Assembly (NCBI GenBank): GCA_026120185.1
Contig: JANUWF010001110.1
Span: 535,001 to 599,000 of the forward strand
Direction: 5' to 3'
DNA: 64,000 nt
Origin: Voacanga thouarsii
Taxonomy: Eukaryota; Streptophyta; Magnoliopsida; Gentianales; Apocynaceae
In this document: positions 1 through 10,497 of the stretch, piece by piece
Layout: each line of letters begins with the position of its first letter
How positions within the stretch are numbered: position 1 is the first letter of the stretch
Made by a program: the position numbers and the translations under genes
The notes under the pieces: generated by a model
Told to the model about the DNA's origin: nothing
Database searches by the model: none
What the model saw: only the letters and a program-made list of their open reading frames with translations

Positions 1-544
1 TCATGATTTCTCAATAATAACTCATTATTTTTCTCTGCAATGAGGAGGGCAGTAATTAAATCTGTAAATTTTGTATACCCCTTTTCTCGATATTGTTGCT
101 GCAGGACAATATTTGAGGCATGAAAGGTGGAGAATGTCTTCTCCAACATATCTTCATCAGTCACTTTTTCTACGCATAATTTTAATTGAGATGTAATTTT
201 ATACATTGCGGAGCTATATTCATTCACGGTTTTAAAATCTTGCAACATCAGGTGCAACCATTCATACCGTGCAGTGGGTAGTACGACCATCTTCAGGTGG
301 TCAAATCTTTCTTTTAAATTTACCCACAGGACATATGGATCTTTTTCGGTAAGATATTCCATTTTCAAATTTTCATCGAGATGACGACGAATTAAAATCA
401 AAGCTTTAGCCTTGTGTTGTGCAGATGCACTATTATTTACTTGAATTCAGCATTTAGATGTATTTCTGCATCGAGAACCCATGACATATAATTTTTTCCA
501 GAAATATCAAGGGTTACAAATTCGAGTTTAGCGAGATTAGCCAT
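1..544 (-). pseudogene. Copia gag polyprotein, N-terminal part (partial)
   Basis: The minus strand from 544 starts MANLAKLEFVTLDISGKNY, the characteristic start of a plant Copia gag (UBN2-type capsid). After one frameshift near base 450 the frame continues as LILIRRHLDENLKMEYL, then LWVNLKERFDHLK and on to the left edge. It would encode the nucleocapsid-type protein that packages retrotransposon RNA in cytoplasmic particles. The ATG at 544 is the natural start because it lies just downstream of the LTR and leader and matches the family start. The frameshift makes this copy inactive as read. The same gag is present but more damaged at 2771-3340. Confidence 0.8.
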
Positions 545-645
545 AGAGATCAATAAATGCGTACCTGTCTTCTGGTTTTGGTAACGACAGAAACTCGTGC
601 TTAGTCTTCTGGTTTTTGTACCGATAGAGACTCGTGCTGATAACG

Positions 646-1014
646 TGTTATAAAATTAGGGTAGTGTTAGAATAAAATCTACACACTACACACTAAGAAA
701 ACTCTAACTATTCTTTGCACAAGAATTTCTCTTCAAACTTCTCTCTTTCTTTCTCTCACAATTCTTTCTCTAATCTTTCTTTCACTAATCTTTCTTTCAC
801 AAAATGATGGTGTCTTACAAGCTTAAAGAATAGCTCTATTTATAGAGTTCTAATTAGTGGAATACATCATGCCATACATCATCTTCCACTAATCTCAATT
901 AGTGGTGTCTCCACTAAATGGTGGACATCCATAAAAATCTTCTATAATAATTCACATAAATCCATAATTAGTGGAGCCTCCACTAATTAATAAAGATTCC
1001 AATAATTAATAACA
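646..1014 (-). repeat. 5' LTR of the left Copia element
   Basis: 369-bp LTR with TG...CA ends on the minus strand. It contains the TATAAATAG box, the paired 'TTAGTGGAG' motifs and the polypurine-rich 3' part also seen at 2333-2671 and 7064-7402. The leader after it (minus strand) reads CGTTATCAGCACGAG, which is not the common initiator-Met primer-binding site TGGTATCAGAGC. Confidence 0.85.
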
Positions 1015-2332
1015 AGTATGGAATTTTTAAGATTATTTTCGATTTAATTAATTAAATTTGGAGAAATATATAGGATTTGATAATTAAAAAGTGGAGGATG
1101 ACTCATAAATAAAGTTACGGTCCATATGTGTGTTAAAGAGAGGGATGATAAGGATAACTTCAGTTATTATGTGCCACATTTTTCATTATAAGATTATATC
1201 TTAGACAATCTAGAATTAAAAAAATTTACTATTAAAAAAATTCATAAATATTTTACAAAAAATAATAAATTATATTGTTAAGATAATAGTAAAACTATTG
1301 AATATTTAATTCATAATTTAGAATGAAGAGATCAAATCTTAAAAGTATTAAAAAAGAAATTAAAAAGAGAAATTATGGTCAAGTCTGTGACAGCAGCCAC
1401 CAGGCCACAACCATTGCCTTCCTACCTTTGGTCGATAGTGCAATTAGTTTTTCTTGATGGATACTTCAGCGATCCATCTGTTGGGTATTTTTTTACTATG
1501 ATGGACTTATCTTGTTTTGGGTCATTTTCACTGCTGTATTTTAATCTCTTTAAAGACTCTGGCTTCTCTGCACTAACATTTTTTTTTTTTTTTGTTTTTG
1601 ATGGGCTTTCTTGGTGGCATTAATCAAGGTATTATAGAACATTATTTGCAATGGGACTTTTTGACAAAGCAGAGATGTGTTTATGAGGGCGAGAGAGGCA
1701 CGGCCCTCCAAAAATTTTTAAAAATTATTTTAAAAAAAATTATAATATTATTCTCCGAAATATATTTTCATGTAACTTGCTTTCTCTAATATCGAGTTAT
1801 TGATTTCATCCTTATAGGAAAACATTTGAATATTTACATCCCTAACAGCTTATTTTTCATTACTGTTAGGAATGTGTCATTAGTTACTATTTGTCAAGTA
1901 ACTTTAACATGATTCTTTTGACATATTGAAGATGGGTTTAGAAGATGCTAATTTGGCAATGTTTGAGGCGTGCATTATTTGAAGTTGGGTCAGGAAAGGA
2001 TTGCAGCAAATCTAGGGATTTACTTGATTTGAGTGATTCTGATGCAGACAACATCGATGATGTTTTTCGATATTCTTTGTTAAAGTTTGTATTAGTGATT
2101 CTAATTGATCGATTCAATAATCACTATCGTTTTGAGAGGAACTTGAATCCATCTATTTCTTCTGCAAAGTGAGTACCTTTCTGGTGAAAAGGTTCATGTT
2201 GTCAAAAAAAATCCTGCTCAATTACAACAATGAGGATTAAAAGGTATTCAATTAAAGTGGTTGGTTCAATAAAAGTCTTCTGTAAATTTGACAAAAAGAA
2301 CACTGGATTATATTCTATTAAAGTCTACTAAG
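1015..2332. other. Host spacer between two inverted Copia copies; holds segment X
   Basis: AT-rich intergenic DNA. Bases about 1060-1620 ('X') are clearly similar, in the same orientation, to 26750-26860 joined to 27530-27890; the shared piece includes CTACCTTTGGTCGATAGTGC. Bases 1690-1800 look like a degraded transposon end (GGCACGGCCCTCC followed by A/T runs). No convincing gene was seen apart from the weak exon-like stretch described separately. Confidence 0.6.
1932..2172 (+). pseudogene. Unrecognised exon-like fragment
   Basis: I do not recognise this. The stretch starting ATGGGTTTAGAAGATGC reads MGLEDANLAMFEACII, then needs a +1 shift to continue as EVGSGKDCSKSRDLLDLSDS and on to ...NLNPSISSAK before a stop at 2170-2172. 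The downstream frame is 75 codons from its own ATG at 1945. Residue composition (acidic and Ser-rich, then hydrophobic) looks protein-like, but no motif identifies a family. It may be a decayed host exon or a fragment of a retroelement ORF. It lies 160 bp upstream of the Copia LTR at 2333. Confidence 0.25.
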
Positions 2333-2671
2333 TGTTATGAATTATTGGAATCTCCATTAATTAGTGGAGGCTCCATTAATTATGGATTTATGTGAATTAT
2401 TAGAGAAGATTTTTATAGATGTCCACCATTTAGTGGAGACACCACTAATTGAGATTAGTGGAAGATGATGTATGCCACGATGTATTCCACTAATTAGAGC
2501 TCTATAAATAGAGATATTCTCTAAACTTGTAAGACACCATCATTTTGTGAAAGAAAGATTAAAGAAAATTGTGAGAGAAAAGAAAGAGAGAAATTCTTGT
2601 GCAAAATAGTTAGAATTTTATTAGTGTGTAGTGTGAAGATTTTATTCTAACACTACCCTAATTTTATAACA
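2333..2671 (+). repeat. 5' LTR of the RKD-bearing Copia
   Basis: 339 bp, TGTTATGAATTATTGG to TTTTATAACA. A TATA box (TCTATAAATAG) lies at 2511-2521. It is followed by leader CGTTATCAGTACGAG; no standard initiator-Met primer-binding site is visible. Confidence 0.9.
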
Positions 2672-2770
2672 CGTTATCAGTACGAGTCTCTGCCGTTATT
2701 AAAGCCAGAAGACAGCACGAGTCTCTACCGTTATTAAAGCCAGAAGACAGGTACGCATTTATTGATCTCT

Positions 2771-3340
2771 ATGGCTGACCTCGCTAAATTTGAATTTGTA
2801 ACCCTTAATATTTCTAAAAAAAAAAAAATTATATGTCATACAGAAATGCATTTAAATGCTAAAAAAAAGGAGATCCATATGTCATGTGGATAAAAAGAAA
2901 GATTTGACCACCTGAAGATGGTCGTACTACCCACTGCACGGTATGAATGGTTGCACCTGAAGTTGCAAGATTGTAAAACCGTGAACTCCGTGATGTATAA
3001 AACTACATCTTAGTTAAAAATTTTGCGGAGAAAAAGTTACTGATGAAGTTATATTAGAGAAGACATTCTCCACTTTTCATACCTCGAATATTGTCCTACA
3101 GTAACAATATCGAGAAAAAGGGTATCCAAAATTAACAGATTTAACATGAGTTATTATTGAGAAATCATGAAGCCAGATGAACTGGCTCAACAGCATTCTC
3201 AGAAGTGAATGCTGTTGGCTCCAGCAGAAGCCATCGTTATAATCGTAGTTGTGGCAGTGGCCGTCGTTATGGTCATGGACACACTCGATATTTCCCTTAT
3301 CATAGAGAAATACTGGCCACCTGAAGTGAAACAGAAAAGA
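2771..3340 (+). pseudogene. Copia gag remnant
   Basis: The ATG at 2771 begins MADLAKFEFVTLNIS, the same start as the left copy at 544. An internal deletion and poly-A run near 2815-2870 and several frameshifts follow. Recognisable pieces continue to about 3340: the minus-strand-homologous gag end ...ELLLRNHE near 3130-3170 and a basic Arg/Gly/His-rich tail at 3200-3340. The end of gag, protease and start of integrase are absent because sequence of a different origin begins at about 3345-3390. Confidence 0.75.
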
Positions 3341-3398
3341 TAATAAGGGAAAAAAATATTTCCATTAATAATAAACATCACATCTTTTATTCATATCA

Positions 3399-4741
3399 CT
3401 AGTGTTCATATGAATTTGAGGATACATGCTTATAGTTGCTCTTTTGTAATTGAGCTGACAAATTTAAGATGAAGGTTTGTAATTGTTCTTTTTCAATATT
3501 TACATTAGAGGAAGACAAACAATTAGTAATTATAGACTTCAGCTCATCTTTTTCGGCATCCTCCTCATTTTCTTTCTCCTTTGAGCCAGCATCGAGACTA
3601 GCAGCAGAATTAGCCGTAAAATTACTACGAAATGAGTCTTGGGATTTTATGATCCCCTTAAGTTTATTATAATTAAATTTCTTATTATATTTGGCCTTGA
3701 AGTATGCTTGTCTCAATTTCTGTGTTTGGTCCTCTAACTGCGTATTAAGACTTTCTTCCACCAACTATTTTTCACATTCCAGTATCGCAATGGCTTCTTT
3801 CAACTTCTTCTCAGCCATATGTCCTCCTTCTTCTTTATTTTGCATCTCTTGTAAATCGAAGTGATATCATCGGTTATTTACTTATAAATCTTTCATAGTT
3901 TCATACTTGCAAATTATAAGTATTTATGAGAGAGAACCTGAACATTCTTGATTATGGTCTCCAAGCTCACCAACTTCCTGTGAGGCCATCGACGAATTCC
4001 TAACTCCCTACATCTTTTTTTGAGACGGGTTATGCCAATATTCAATTCTTTGGCTGCGCTCTTGATTGGTAGGTAAAAGTACTGCAAAATTGTTTCTCTT
4101 GATAGTGTCTGGGAGTTGTTGCCCTTCTTCTCTCTCTGCCTCTTAATCATCTTCTTCTCCCCAGGAATTTTATCTGTAATAATATCTTGAACTTCGATAT
4201 TATGCATTTCATGAGTACTTACTCCGACTTCGTTTCCAAGACTACTCATTATTTCTCCTAGAAAAAGAAAATAATATCAGTAAAGGTAATACCATTCAAA
4301 ATCCATGTTTAAATGTATAATAACCTGGAATCATATTCTGGCTTTGTTCAAAATCCATTAGAGAGTAGAAAGGATCATGCACAAGCATATCCTCATTCAA
4401 ATGAATAGCATCAAGAGGAACAGTATCAAAAGCAGTCTCTTGTAGGGGCAGATCAACTTGGTCCAAAGCAGTATGTTCAAAACTTCCACTGATTTACATA
4501 AAAAACAAACCAAAAGAGAGTTTAATTTCATTATCAAGCACACTAAAAATAAATGGAAGCCCTCAAAGGTATCTCACATGAAATTAGGAGGAAGCGGTTA
4601 GTTTGGAAAGGAAAACATATCAAAATCTTCTGCGTTCGAATTAGGCAGAAGCGGTTGGTTTGGAAAGGAAAATACATCAAAATCTGTTGCAGAAACCGCG
4701 TCAAAATTTGACCATGTCTCAAATGAATTACGAGTCTCCAT
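3399..4741 (-). pseudogene. RWP-RK domain (RKD-type) transcription factor gene with two in-frame stops, antisense inside a Copia element
   Basis: Four exons fit well on the minus strand: 4578-4741, 4325-4488, 3938-4257 and 3399-3845. All introns have GT/AG ends and the joined phases agree (about 364 codons). Exon 3 encodes the RWP-RK domain: LSRETILQYFYLPI, AAKELNIG, LKKRCRELGIRRWPHRK, then SLETIIKNVQ. Exon 4 has the family C-terminal motif LEDQTQKLRQAYFKAKY after a coiled region. RKD proteins are small plant nuclear DNA-binding factors active in egg cells and early embryos. Two stops break the frame: TAA at 4598-4600 (codon 48) and TAG at 3765-3767 (about codon 243). Exon 1 holds a duplicated motif (DFDVFSFPNQPL / DFDMFSFPN-stop-PL), and the neighbouring copy has CAA where this has TAA. 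An AUG in exon 2 could still produce a protein with the RWP-RK domain. The gene could also be edited or differently spliced, but pseudogene is the simplest reading. Confidence 0.85.
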
Positions 4742-5009
4742 ATCTGCTTTGTGATTTTTATTTTTGATGTTTACTAATAACTGATGACTGAAATATATAT
4801 CGATACATATATATATATATATATATATATCTATCTGTATGAGGAAGAAGAAGAGGTAGATGGTAGGTAGAGGGTTGGAGGAGAAGAAAAGACAAGAGAG
4901 GAAGAGGAAAAGTCGGTACCGGGAAGAGTGAAAAAAAAAGGAGATATTTTTCTTGGCATTTCCTGCTTGTCATCATTTTCTTATATTTCTTTTCTTATTC
5001 TCTTGTGAA
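4742..5009 (-). promoter_or_regulatory. Upstream flank of the RKD gene, carried inside the Copia
   Basis: About 260 bp lie between the RKD start codon and the point where Copia pol resumes. It holds an (AT)n microsatellite at about 4808-4831 and a purine-rich (plus strand) stretch at 4840-4930, i.e. a CT-rich leader on the RKD strand. This looks like the 5' UTR and proximal promoter of the captured gene. No specific TATA box can be separated from the AT repeat. Confidence 0.4.
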
Positions 5010-6935
5010 ATCATTATTCCCTAAATTAGGGGGAGAATAGAAACAGTACAAGAAAGATCGTGATTGGACAACATCATTAAATTATCTTAATCCGCATACA
5101 AGCGCGTGTGAACTTGAAGTTCAAAAGATAATTTATTTGTAAAGCATTGTAAATCAAATGCCAGACGCTTTTGTTGACTCTAGAAGAGTAACAAAATCGC
5201 ATATACCAGCTATAAATGCTCCTATTCTAATTGAAGTTCTAACAGAACAAAAGATTTTATATATGGCTGTTGAGCCAAAAGCATGCCAGAAGCATGGCCG
5301 ACCTCTTAGTTCTAAAGATAAAAATCCTCGAAAGAAGAGATGATTAATGGTCCAGATGATCATATTAAAGCAAAGAATGATAAAGACTAAGAGAAAACTT
5401 ATGACAAAGAACCAGACATAAATGAAAGTAACACTGAAATTTCTATCCATTATACCACTTCCGTAAAAATTGGAATCGGATAGAAATAAGTATTGATCAT
5501 ATGTTTGCATATAATATCTCTTGATGTTATATAGGATAATGATGATCCTGAACCAATATCAGTTGATGAATGTCGGCATAGAAAAGATTGGTTGCAATGG
5601 AAAGATGCGATTCAATCGGAGTTAAATGCACTGACACAACGTGAAGTCTTCGGACCTACAGTTTGAACACTAGAAGGTGTAAAACCTATTGGCTACAAAT
5701 GGATATTTGTACGAAAGAGCAATGAAAAGAGTGAAATCGTTCGATATAAAGTGCGATTAGTAGCCCAAGGTTTTTCACAAAGACCAGGTATTGATTATGA
5801 TGAAACTTATTCTCCTATTGTTGATGCTATTACACTCCGATATCTTATCAGTTTGGCAGTACATGAAAAGATAGATATGCGCCTATTAGATGCTGTCACT
5901 ACTTACTTGTATGAAAATTTAGAAAATGATGTTTACATGAAAATCCCCAAAGGATTTCATATGCCAGAAGCATATATACATTATCCTCGTGAAAATTACT
6001 CCATCAAATTGTAGAAATCATTATATGACCTGAAGTCATCTGGGCACATGTGGTTCAATTATCTTAGTGAATATTGATTGAAAGCGAGATTTAAAATGAC
6101 CAGGTATGTCCATGCGTTTTTATTAAGAAATCTGGTTCTAAATTTGTGATATTAGCTATATATGTTGATGATTTTAATCTTATTAGAACTCTTGAAGAGC
6201 TCCAAGAAACAATTGATTATTCGACATCAAGGATGGTCGTAAAAGTATACTTTGCCTTGGTTTACAAATTAAACATTTGGCAAGTAGAACGTTTATTCAA
6301 CATATACAGCAAAAGTTCTAAAAAGATTTGACATAGACAAAGCACATCCATTGAGTATTCCAATGATCGTCCGGTCCTTTCCGACCTTAAGAAGATGTTG
6401 AAGAACTTCTTAGTCCTGAAGTACCATATCTCAGTACAATTGGTGCATTGATGTATCTTACTAACAATACACGACTTGATATTGCCTATGCTGTCAATTT
6501 ATTAGCAAGATTTAGTTCTTCACCAACATGACGACATTGGAATGGAATTAAACAAGTCATTCGATATCTCCAAGCAGCTACTTCTTCAAATTATGCTGAA
6601 ATTACAGCCATTCATGAAGTAAGTAGAGAATGATTCATTATATCCGAGAAAGTTGTGGATTATCATATATCAGAGATATTCCAACTCCTATTTATAAAGA
6701 TAATGCAGCTGGCATAAGCATAATTACGAGGAGGATATATTAAAGGAGATCGGACACAACATAGGTCACCAAACTCCAGAAGAAAGGTGAAATTGATGTG
6801 CTACAAATTCGGTCATGTGACAACCTCGCAGATATTTTCACGAAGACTTTACCGACTGCAACATTTGAAAAGTTGAGATATAAAATCGGTATACGTCGGT
6901 TTAAAGATTTAAAGGAATCATCTCATAAGGGGGAG
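5010..6935 (+). pseudogene. Copia pol remnant (end of integrase, reverse transcriptase, RNase H)
   Basis: Reading resumes as FPKLGGE, then CELEVQKIIYL, then a 61-codon open part from 5158 (MPDAFVDSRRVTKSHIPA...KDKNPRKKR), the linker between integrase and reverse transcriptase. Reverse transcriptase pieces follow: VRLVAQGFSQRPGIDYDETY (5748-5807), the metal-binding motif IYVDDFN near 6160, and RNase H pieces such as STIGALMYLTNNTRLDIAYA near 6430-6490. Several frameshifts and stops separate them. The end of pol is followed by CATAAGGGGGAGTAATAAGC near 6926. It cannot encode active enzymes. Confidence 0.85.
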
Positions 6936-7063
6936 TAATAAGCAGACATATAGAATAGTGTACTATTTTTCCTTTATTAGTTTTTTTTTCCCACTAGGTT
7001 TTTATCTAGTAAGGTTTTAACGAGGCATATTCTTTATGTAATGGATGGACATCCAAGGGGGAG

Positions 7064-7402
7064 TGTTATGAATTATTGGAATTTCCATTAATTTGTGGAG
7101 GCTCCACTAATTATGGATTTATGTGAATTATTAGAGAAGATTTTTATGGATGTCGACCATTTAGTGGAGACACCAATAATTGAGATTAGTGGAAGATGAT
7201 GTATGCCATGATGTATTCCACTAATTAGAGCTCTATAAATAGAGCTATTCTCTAAACTTGTAAGATACCACCATTTTGTGAAAGAAAGATTAGAGAAAAT
7301 TGTGAGAGAAAAGAAAGAGATAAATTCTTGTGCAAAATAGTTAGAATTTTATTAGTGTGTAGTGTGAAGATTTTATTCTAACACTACCCTAATTTTATAA
7401 CA
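7064..7402 (+). repeat. 3' LTR of the RKD-bearing Copia
   Basis: 339 bp, same length as the 5' LTR and about 96% identical by eye. It is preceded by the polypurine tract CCAAGGGGGAG (7053-7063) and followed by the target duplication CTAAG (7403-7407). Confidence 0.92.
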
Positions 7403-7407
7403 CTAAG

Positions 7408-8522
7408 GATCATTTAGTGATTTGAAATAAGTGTTATCGTTATAATTTTAATTAAAATTTTAGTGGATTCTTTTATTGGTTTAGGATTCACAAATATATA
7501 CTTGTTTATAGTCGAATTGTGTTATCAATTTATTGTGCTTGTTGAACTTTTTATTTTACAACTTGTCAAATTAATATAATTATAACAAAAAAATTTAATA
7601 AAATGATAAGAGATTGACAAATCAAACTATACAATTACGATTTAAATTTTACTATGAAAATAAACTATTTATAACCAATTTTCTAGGTGGTAAAAGCAAA
7701 AATGTTTTAGCAGTGAAATGAAAAGGTCGATCATCTGCTTCCTCTACAATGTAAAACAACGGAGTAGGTACTTCTGCAATTATCAAACACAAACCTATAT
7801 ACAAGATATATGATTTTGGATTTTTTTTTCTATGGCATTTTCTTGATAGGGTATATGGAGACCCTAAAAAAAAGGTGAAATTTTGTAGTGCATAATTAAA
7901 TATAAGTTGGGATAGTAAGATATCATTTACATTTTATGTTCAGTTAATTACTTGTTTTATGTTTTATTATAGTTAATGATTTATATTTTTATTATGTAAT
8001 ATGTAATATGTATGCATTTTTTTTTAAAAAATTTATTGTTGTAAATATTGCACTAGTTCTAGTTTATTAGTAACATAAAGATTAAATTATTATTGTACCT
8101 TATCCTCTCTAATAATTTAGAAGATGTTTAGTCACGATTCTTTTTTTGGTTCGAAAATGTCTCATTAAATGTGAAATTATGATTTAAGTGCATGAGATAT
8201 GAAAATTGCAACCTAACACTAGGTTTGGTCAATGGAAATGGAAGGGAAAAAGAATAAGTATTTTATCTAAAGGAAGTATTTTTGTTCACCTTATTTTGTT
8301 TTATACAAGGAGAAGTATAAAAAGAGATGAGATAGAATTATTAAGTTACTATTTTATTTTTTTACTTTTTATTATCTATCTTATTTAATTTTTAAAGTAA
8401 TAATTGAGGTTAAAATGTGTCATTTAATGTTAATTTAATCATTTTGTTGATGTAGAGGAGGAGTAGTACTCGATTTACTTTTGCTCCACTTCATACACTA
8501 ACTAAACAATGCTAATAATACT
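7408..8522. other. Host segment Y, duplicated at 23883-24907
   Basis: No gene is seen. From about 7426 the sequence aligns in the same orientation with 23883-24907, over about 1.1 kb with indels. The first 215 bp (7426-7640) resemble the 3' end of the family-A Copia LTR (compare 29470-29640 and 36470-36610). The remainder, including AAATAAACTATTTATAACC and ACTAACTAAACAATGC at the end, is not LTR. Confidence 0.7.
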
Positions 8523-9371
8523 ATTAGGTTTGACTTATCAATTTCCTATAATTTTGTTAAATTTCTTCTTAAAGTTATGTCAATTTAACATACAGTAATG
8601 TAAAGAGTTTAACAAATACAAGAAATTGATAACACAGTTCGATTAACAAGCCATACAATGCTTTCTCCGTCAAACTTGCACAAGACTCTTGTTGAACTCA
8701 ATACAACATGATTGATCACTCATCATTCATCATTGCAGTAACTCCACGGTCTTTGTTTGACTTGAACCTTTTCACATAAATGTAATAAATTTGAAGAATA
8801 GATTTAATTCAAATTTGTCCCCGTAGATGAGAAACAGTAGATGCAAATGTACTTGAATCGTTGTTGCAACAAATCAATAGAAAAATACAAACACTAGTAG
8901 TAGTTGCAAAAGATCACCTTTAGAAAATTATCATGAAACTCGGTCACACTATTTGTGCAAAAACTCTGTGCGTATGATCACTCAATTTTTCTACCCTCGT
9001 GTATATTCTCCTTCTTTAAGTCAACTTCATTTTACTTTAAAGACATGAGGTTTACTTGCATTAGAAAACTACTAAAGCACAAATGATTATCAAAGGTTTC
9101 CTAAAACATCACAAAGTTTCTTTCCTTCTCAAAATTAACCTCTGCAGAACGAAATCTTCTTCGTGATTTATCTCCAAGATCTTTCAATTAAATCTTTCAC
9201 AAATATTCACAAGATCTTAGTTGGATATTCCTCCAGAATCTATAGATATTGCTTGCTAAAGCAAATTTAATTTGCATCGAACTGTGCTAATAAAGTTGGT
9301 TCTTAAAAGGACTCAGTGCACTTGGTATGTCAAAGAGACGTGTTGATGTATTGACAATATAAGTCTCAACA
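8523..9371 (-). repeat. 3' LTR, family-A Copia (minus strand)
   Basis: About 850 bp. The left end TATTAGGTTTGAC corresponds to the ...AACCTAACA terminus seen at 29673 with one mutated base. The right end TCTCAACA at 9371 is the LTR start. This LTR is diverged from the 28692 and 35707 LTRs but collinear with them. Confidence 0.7.
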
Positions 9372-9649
9372 ATCTCCTTATTTGGTATTGTTTGATGTAA
9401 AAACCTTCTGTTGTAATTTCTGTAACATAACACAATATTCAACAAAACGTGCAGCACAACATAACTTGTGCATAGTAAATAGAACATTCAAAGATAATAT
9501 CCAAGGCATCTTGTGTTACTATTACAAACTAAAGTGTAGCAACCAAAATAATCAAAGTATGTAATGTTGTTTACTATCAAGCCAGAATAGCAACATGACA
9601 TCAACTTTGGCAGACAAAAACAATAGCAACATACCTATTATCTCTCATG

Positions 9650-10497
9650 TTTTTGGAACAAACACAGCCAACCATTGTCAATCCTGTAACTCTCCCTGAA
9701 AACAAGTCATGACCTTGTATAGAGTCTTCTGGTCAAATTGAACCTACTTAACTTCCTTTAGTACTTCAGCAACCCGTGCAGTAAGATCATTTACTAAAGT
9801 CTGCAACTTGCTAAGCTATGCTGATAGAGGAGATGAAGCTGAGGAACTTTGAGGAATTAGCTTAGATATAGAGGGAACAAGAATAGAGTGAGAAGCCATA
9901 TACTTCATTGAGGCTTGCCCTTCAAGTCTAATAGACTTTCTAACGGGAATCTTTGATGGAGCAAAGGCACAAGGCACAGACAATTACTTTAATGGGGGAC
10001 AAAGAACCTTCAAGTCTCTGACAATCTTATCAGTAGCAAGCTATTTGTAACTGAGTAAAACATGGAGATACTCTGTCAATAGACATGGGTACTGCAACAA
10101 CAAAGTGATGGCAGAAGGAAGAACGATATGGCAAATAATCTGTTGAAAGATCATGTCCTCAATATTGAACTTGAATCCGCTTGCAATTTTGTGAAGTAGA
10201 ATAGCCCTATCTTTTTAACATAATAGACACATTGTTAGTGAGTAGCTAATTGTAGCAAGAGTTTTATAAAGTAAAAGATAAGACCCAGTCAGCTGTGAGG
10301 ACTTCAAGTGTCCATCATCAGGCCAACAATCTATCTTACCATTTATTAGTCCCAAGTCTATAATATCCTTCGAGTAAGGAAGTTCAGATATCTTAGATAA
10401 AGACTTGGGACTGAAGGTTATGAGGGCTCTTCGTACAAAAACACACTAATGAAAAAGTCCCTTACTATTTGTAATTGTTACTTTAAGATTTGAGTAA
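9650..10497 (-). pseudogene. Post-pol ORF with 'putative plant transposon protein' type domain
   Basis: Minus-strand translation gives, with a few stops and shifts: NDLFYSNLKVTITNSKGLFH, VRRALITFSPKSLSKISELP, IIDLGLINGKIDCWPDDGHL, SYLLLYKTLATISYSLTM, AILLHKIASGFKFNIEDMIF and LPSAITLLLQYPCL. The order and spacing match my memory of the plant transposon domain often annotated near retroelement pol genes. The function is unknown. A C-terminal piece (LTARVAEVLKEVK, QFDQKTLYKVMT) corresponds to a degraded piece at about 35240-35370 in the complete family-A element, which places this ORF between pol and the 3' LTR. At least two stops are present, so it is broken. Confidence 0.6.

Larger units (their letters stand above)
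1..1014 (-). mobile_element. Copia LTR retrotransposon, 5' part (LTR plus gag), minus strand, runs off left edge
   Basis: Read on the minus strand this is the start of a Ty1/copia element: an LTR (646-1014), a short leader, then a gag frame that runs to base 1 and off the window. The LTR begins TGTTATTAATTATTGG and ends ATTTTATAACA. It aligns along its length with the LTRs of the plus-strand element at 2333-7402, so the two are the same family in opposite orientation; this LTR is about 30 bp longer. The gag part here is better preserved than in the right-hand copy. The far LTR lies outside the window, so neither a target duplication nor completeness can be checked. Confidence 0.85.
2333..7402 (+). 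mobile_element. Copia LTR retrotransposon carrying an antisense RKD gene (complete ends, defective interior)
   Basis: Two 339-bp LTRs (2333-2671 and 7064-7402) flank the element. An exact 5-bp target duplication CTAAG lies outside (2328-2332 and 7403-7407). By eye the LTRs differ at about 12 positions. The interior holds a broken gag (2771-about 3340), then a foreign block of about 1.65 kb with a four-exon RWP-RK gene in reverse orientation, then pol from about 5010 (end of integrase region, reverse transcriptase, RNase H) to 6930. A polypurine tract AAGGGGGAG abuts the 3' LTR. The protease and most of the integrase are missing. With no functional pol, it can only have moved by using proteins from another copy. 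Confidence 0.92.

Noticed and set aside
5154..5510. A 118-codon minus-strand frame with hydrophobic segments.
   Set aside because: It is the antisense of the Copia integrase/reverse-transcriptase linker, which is recognisable on the plus strand.
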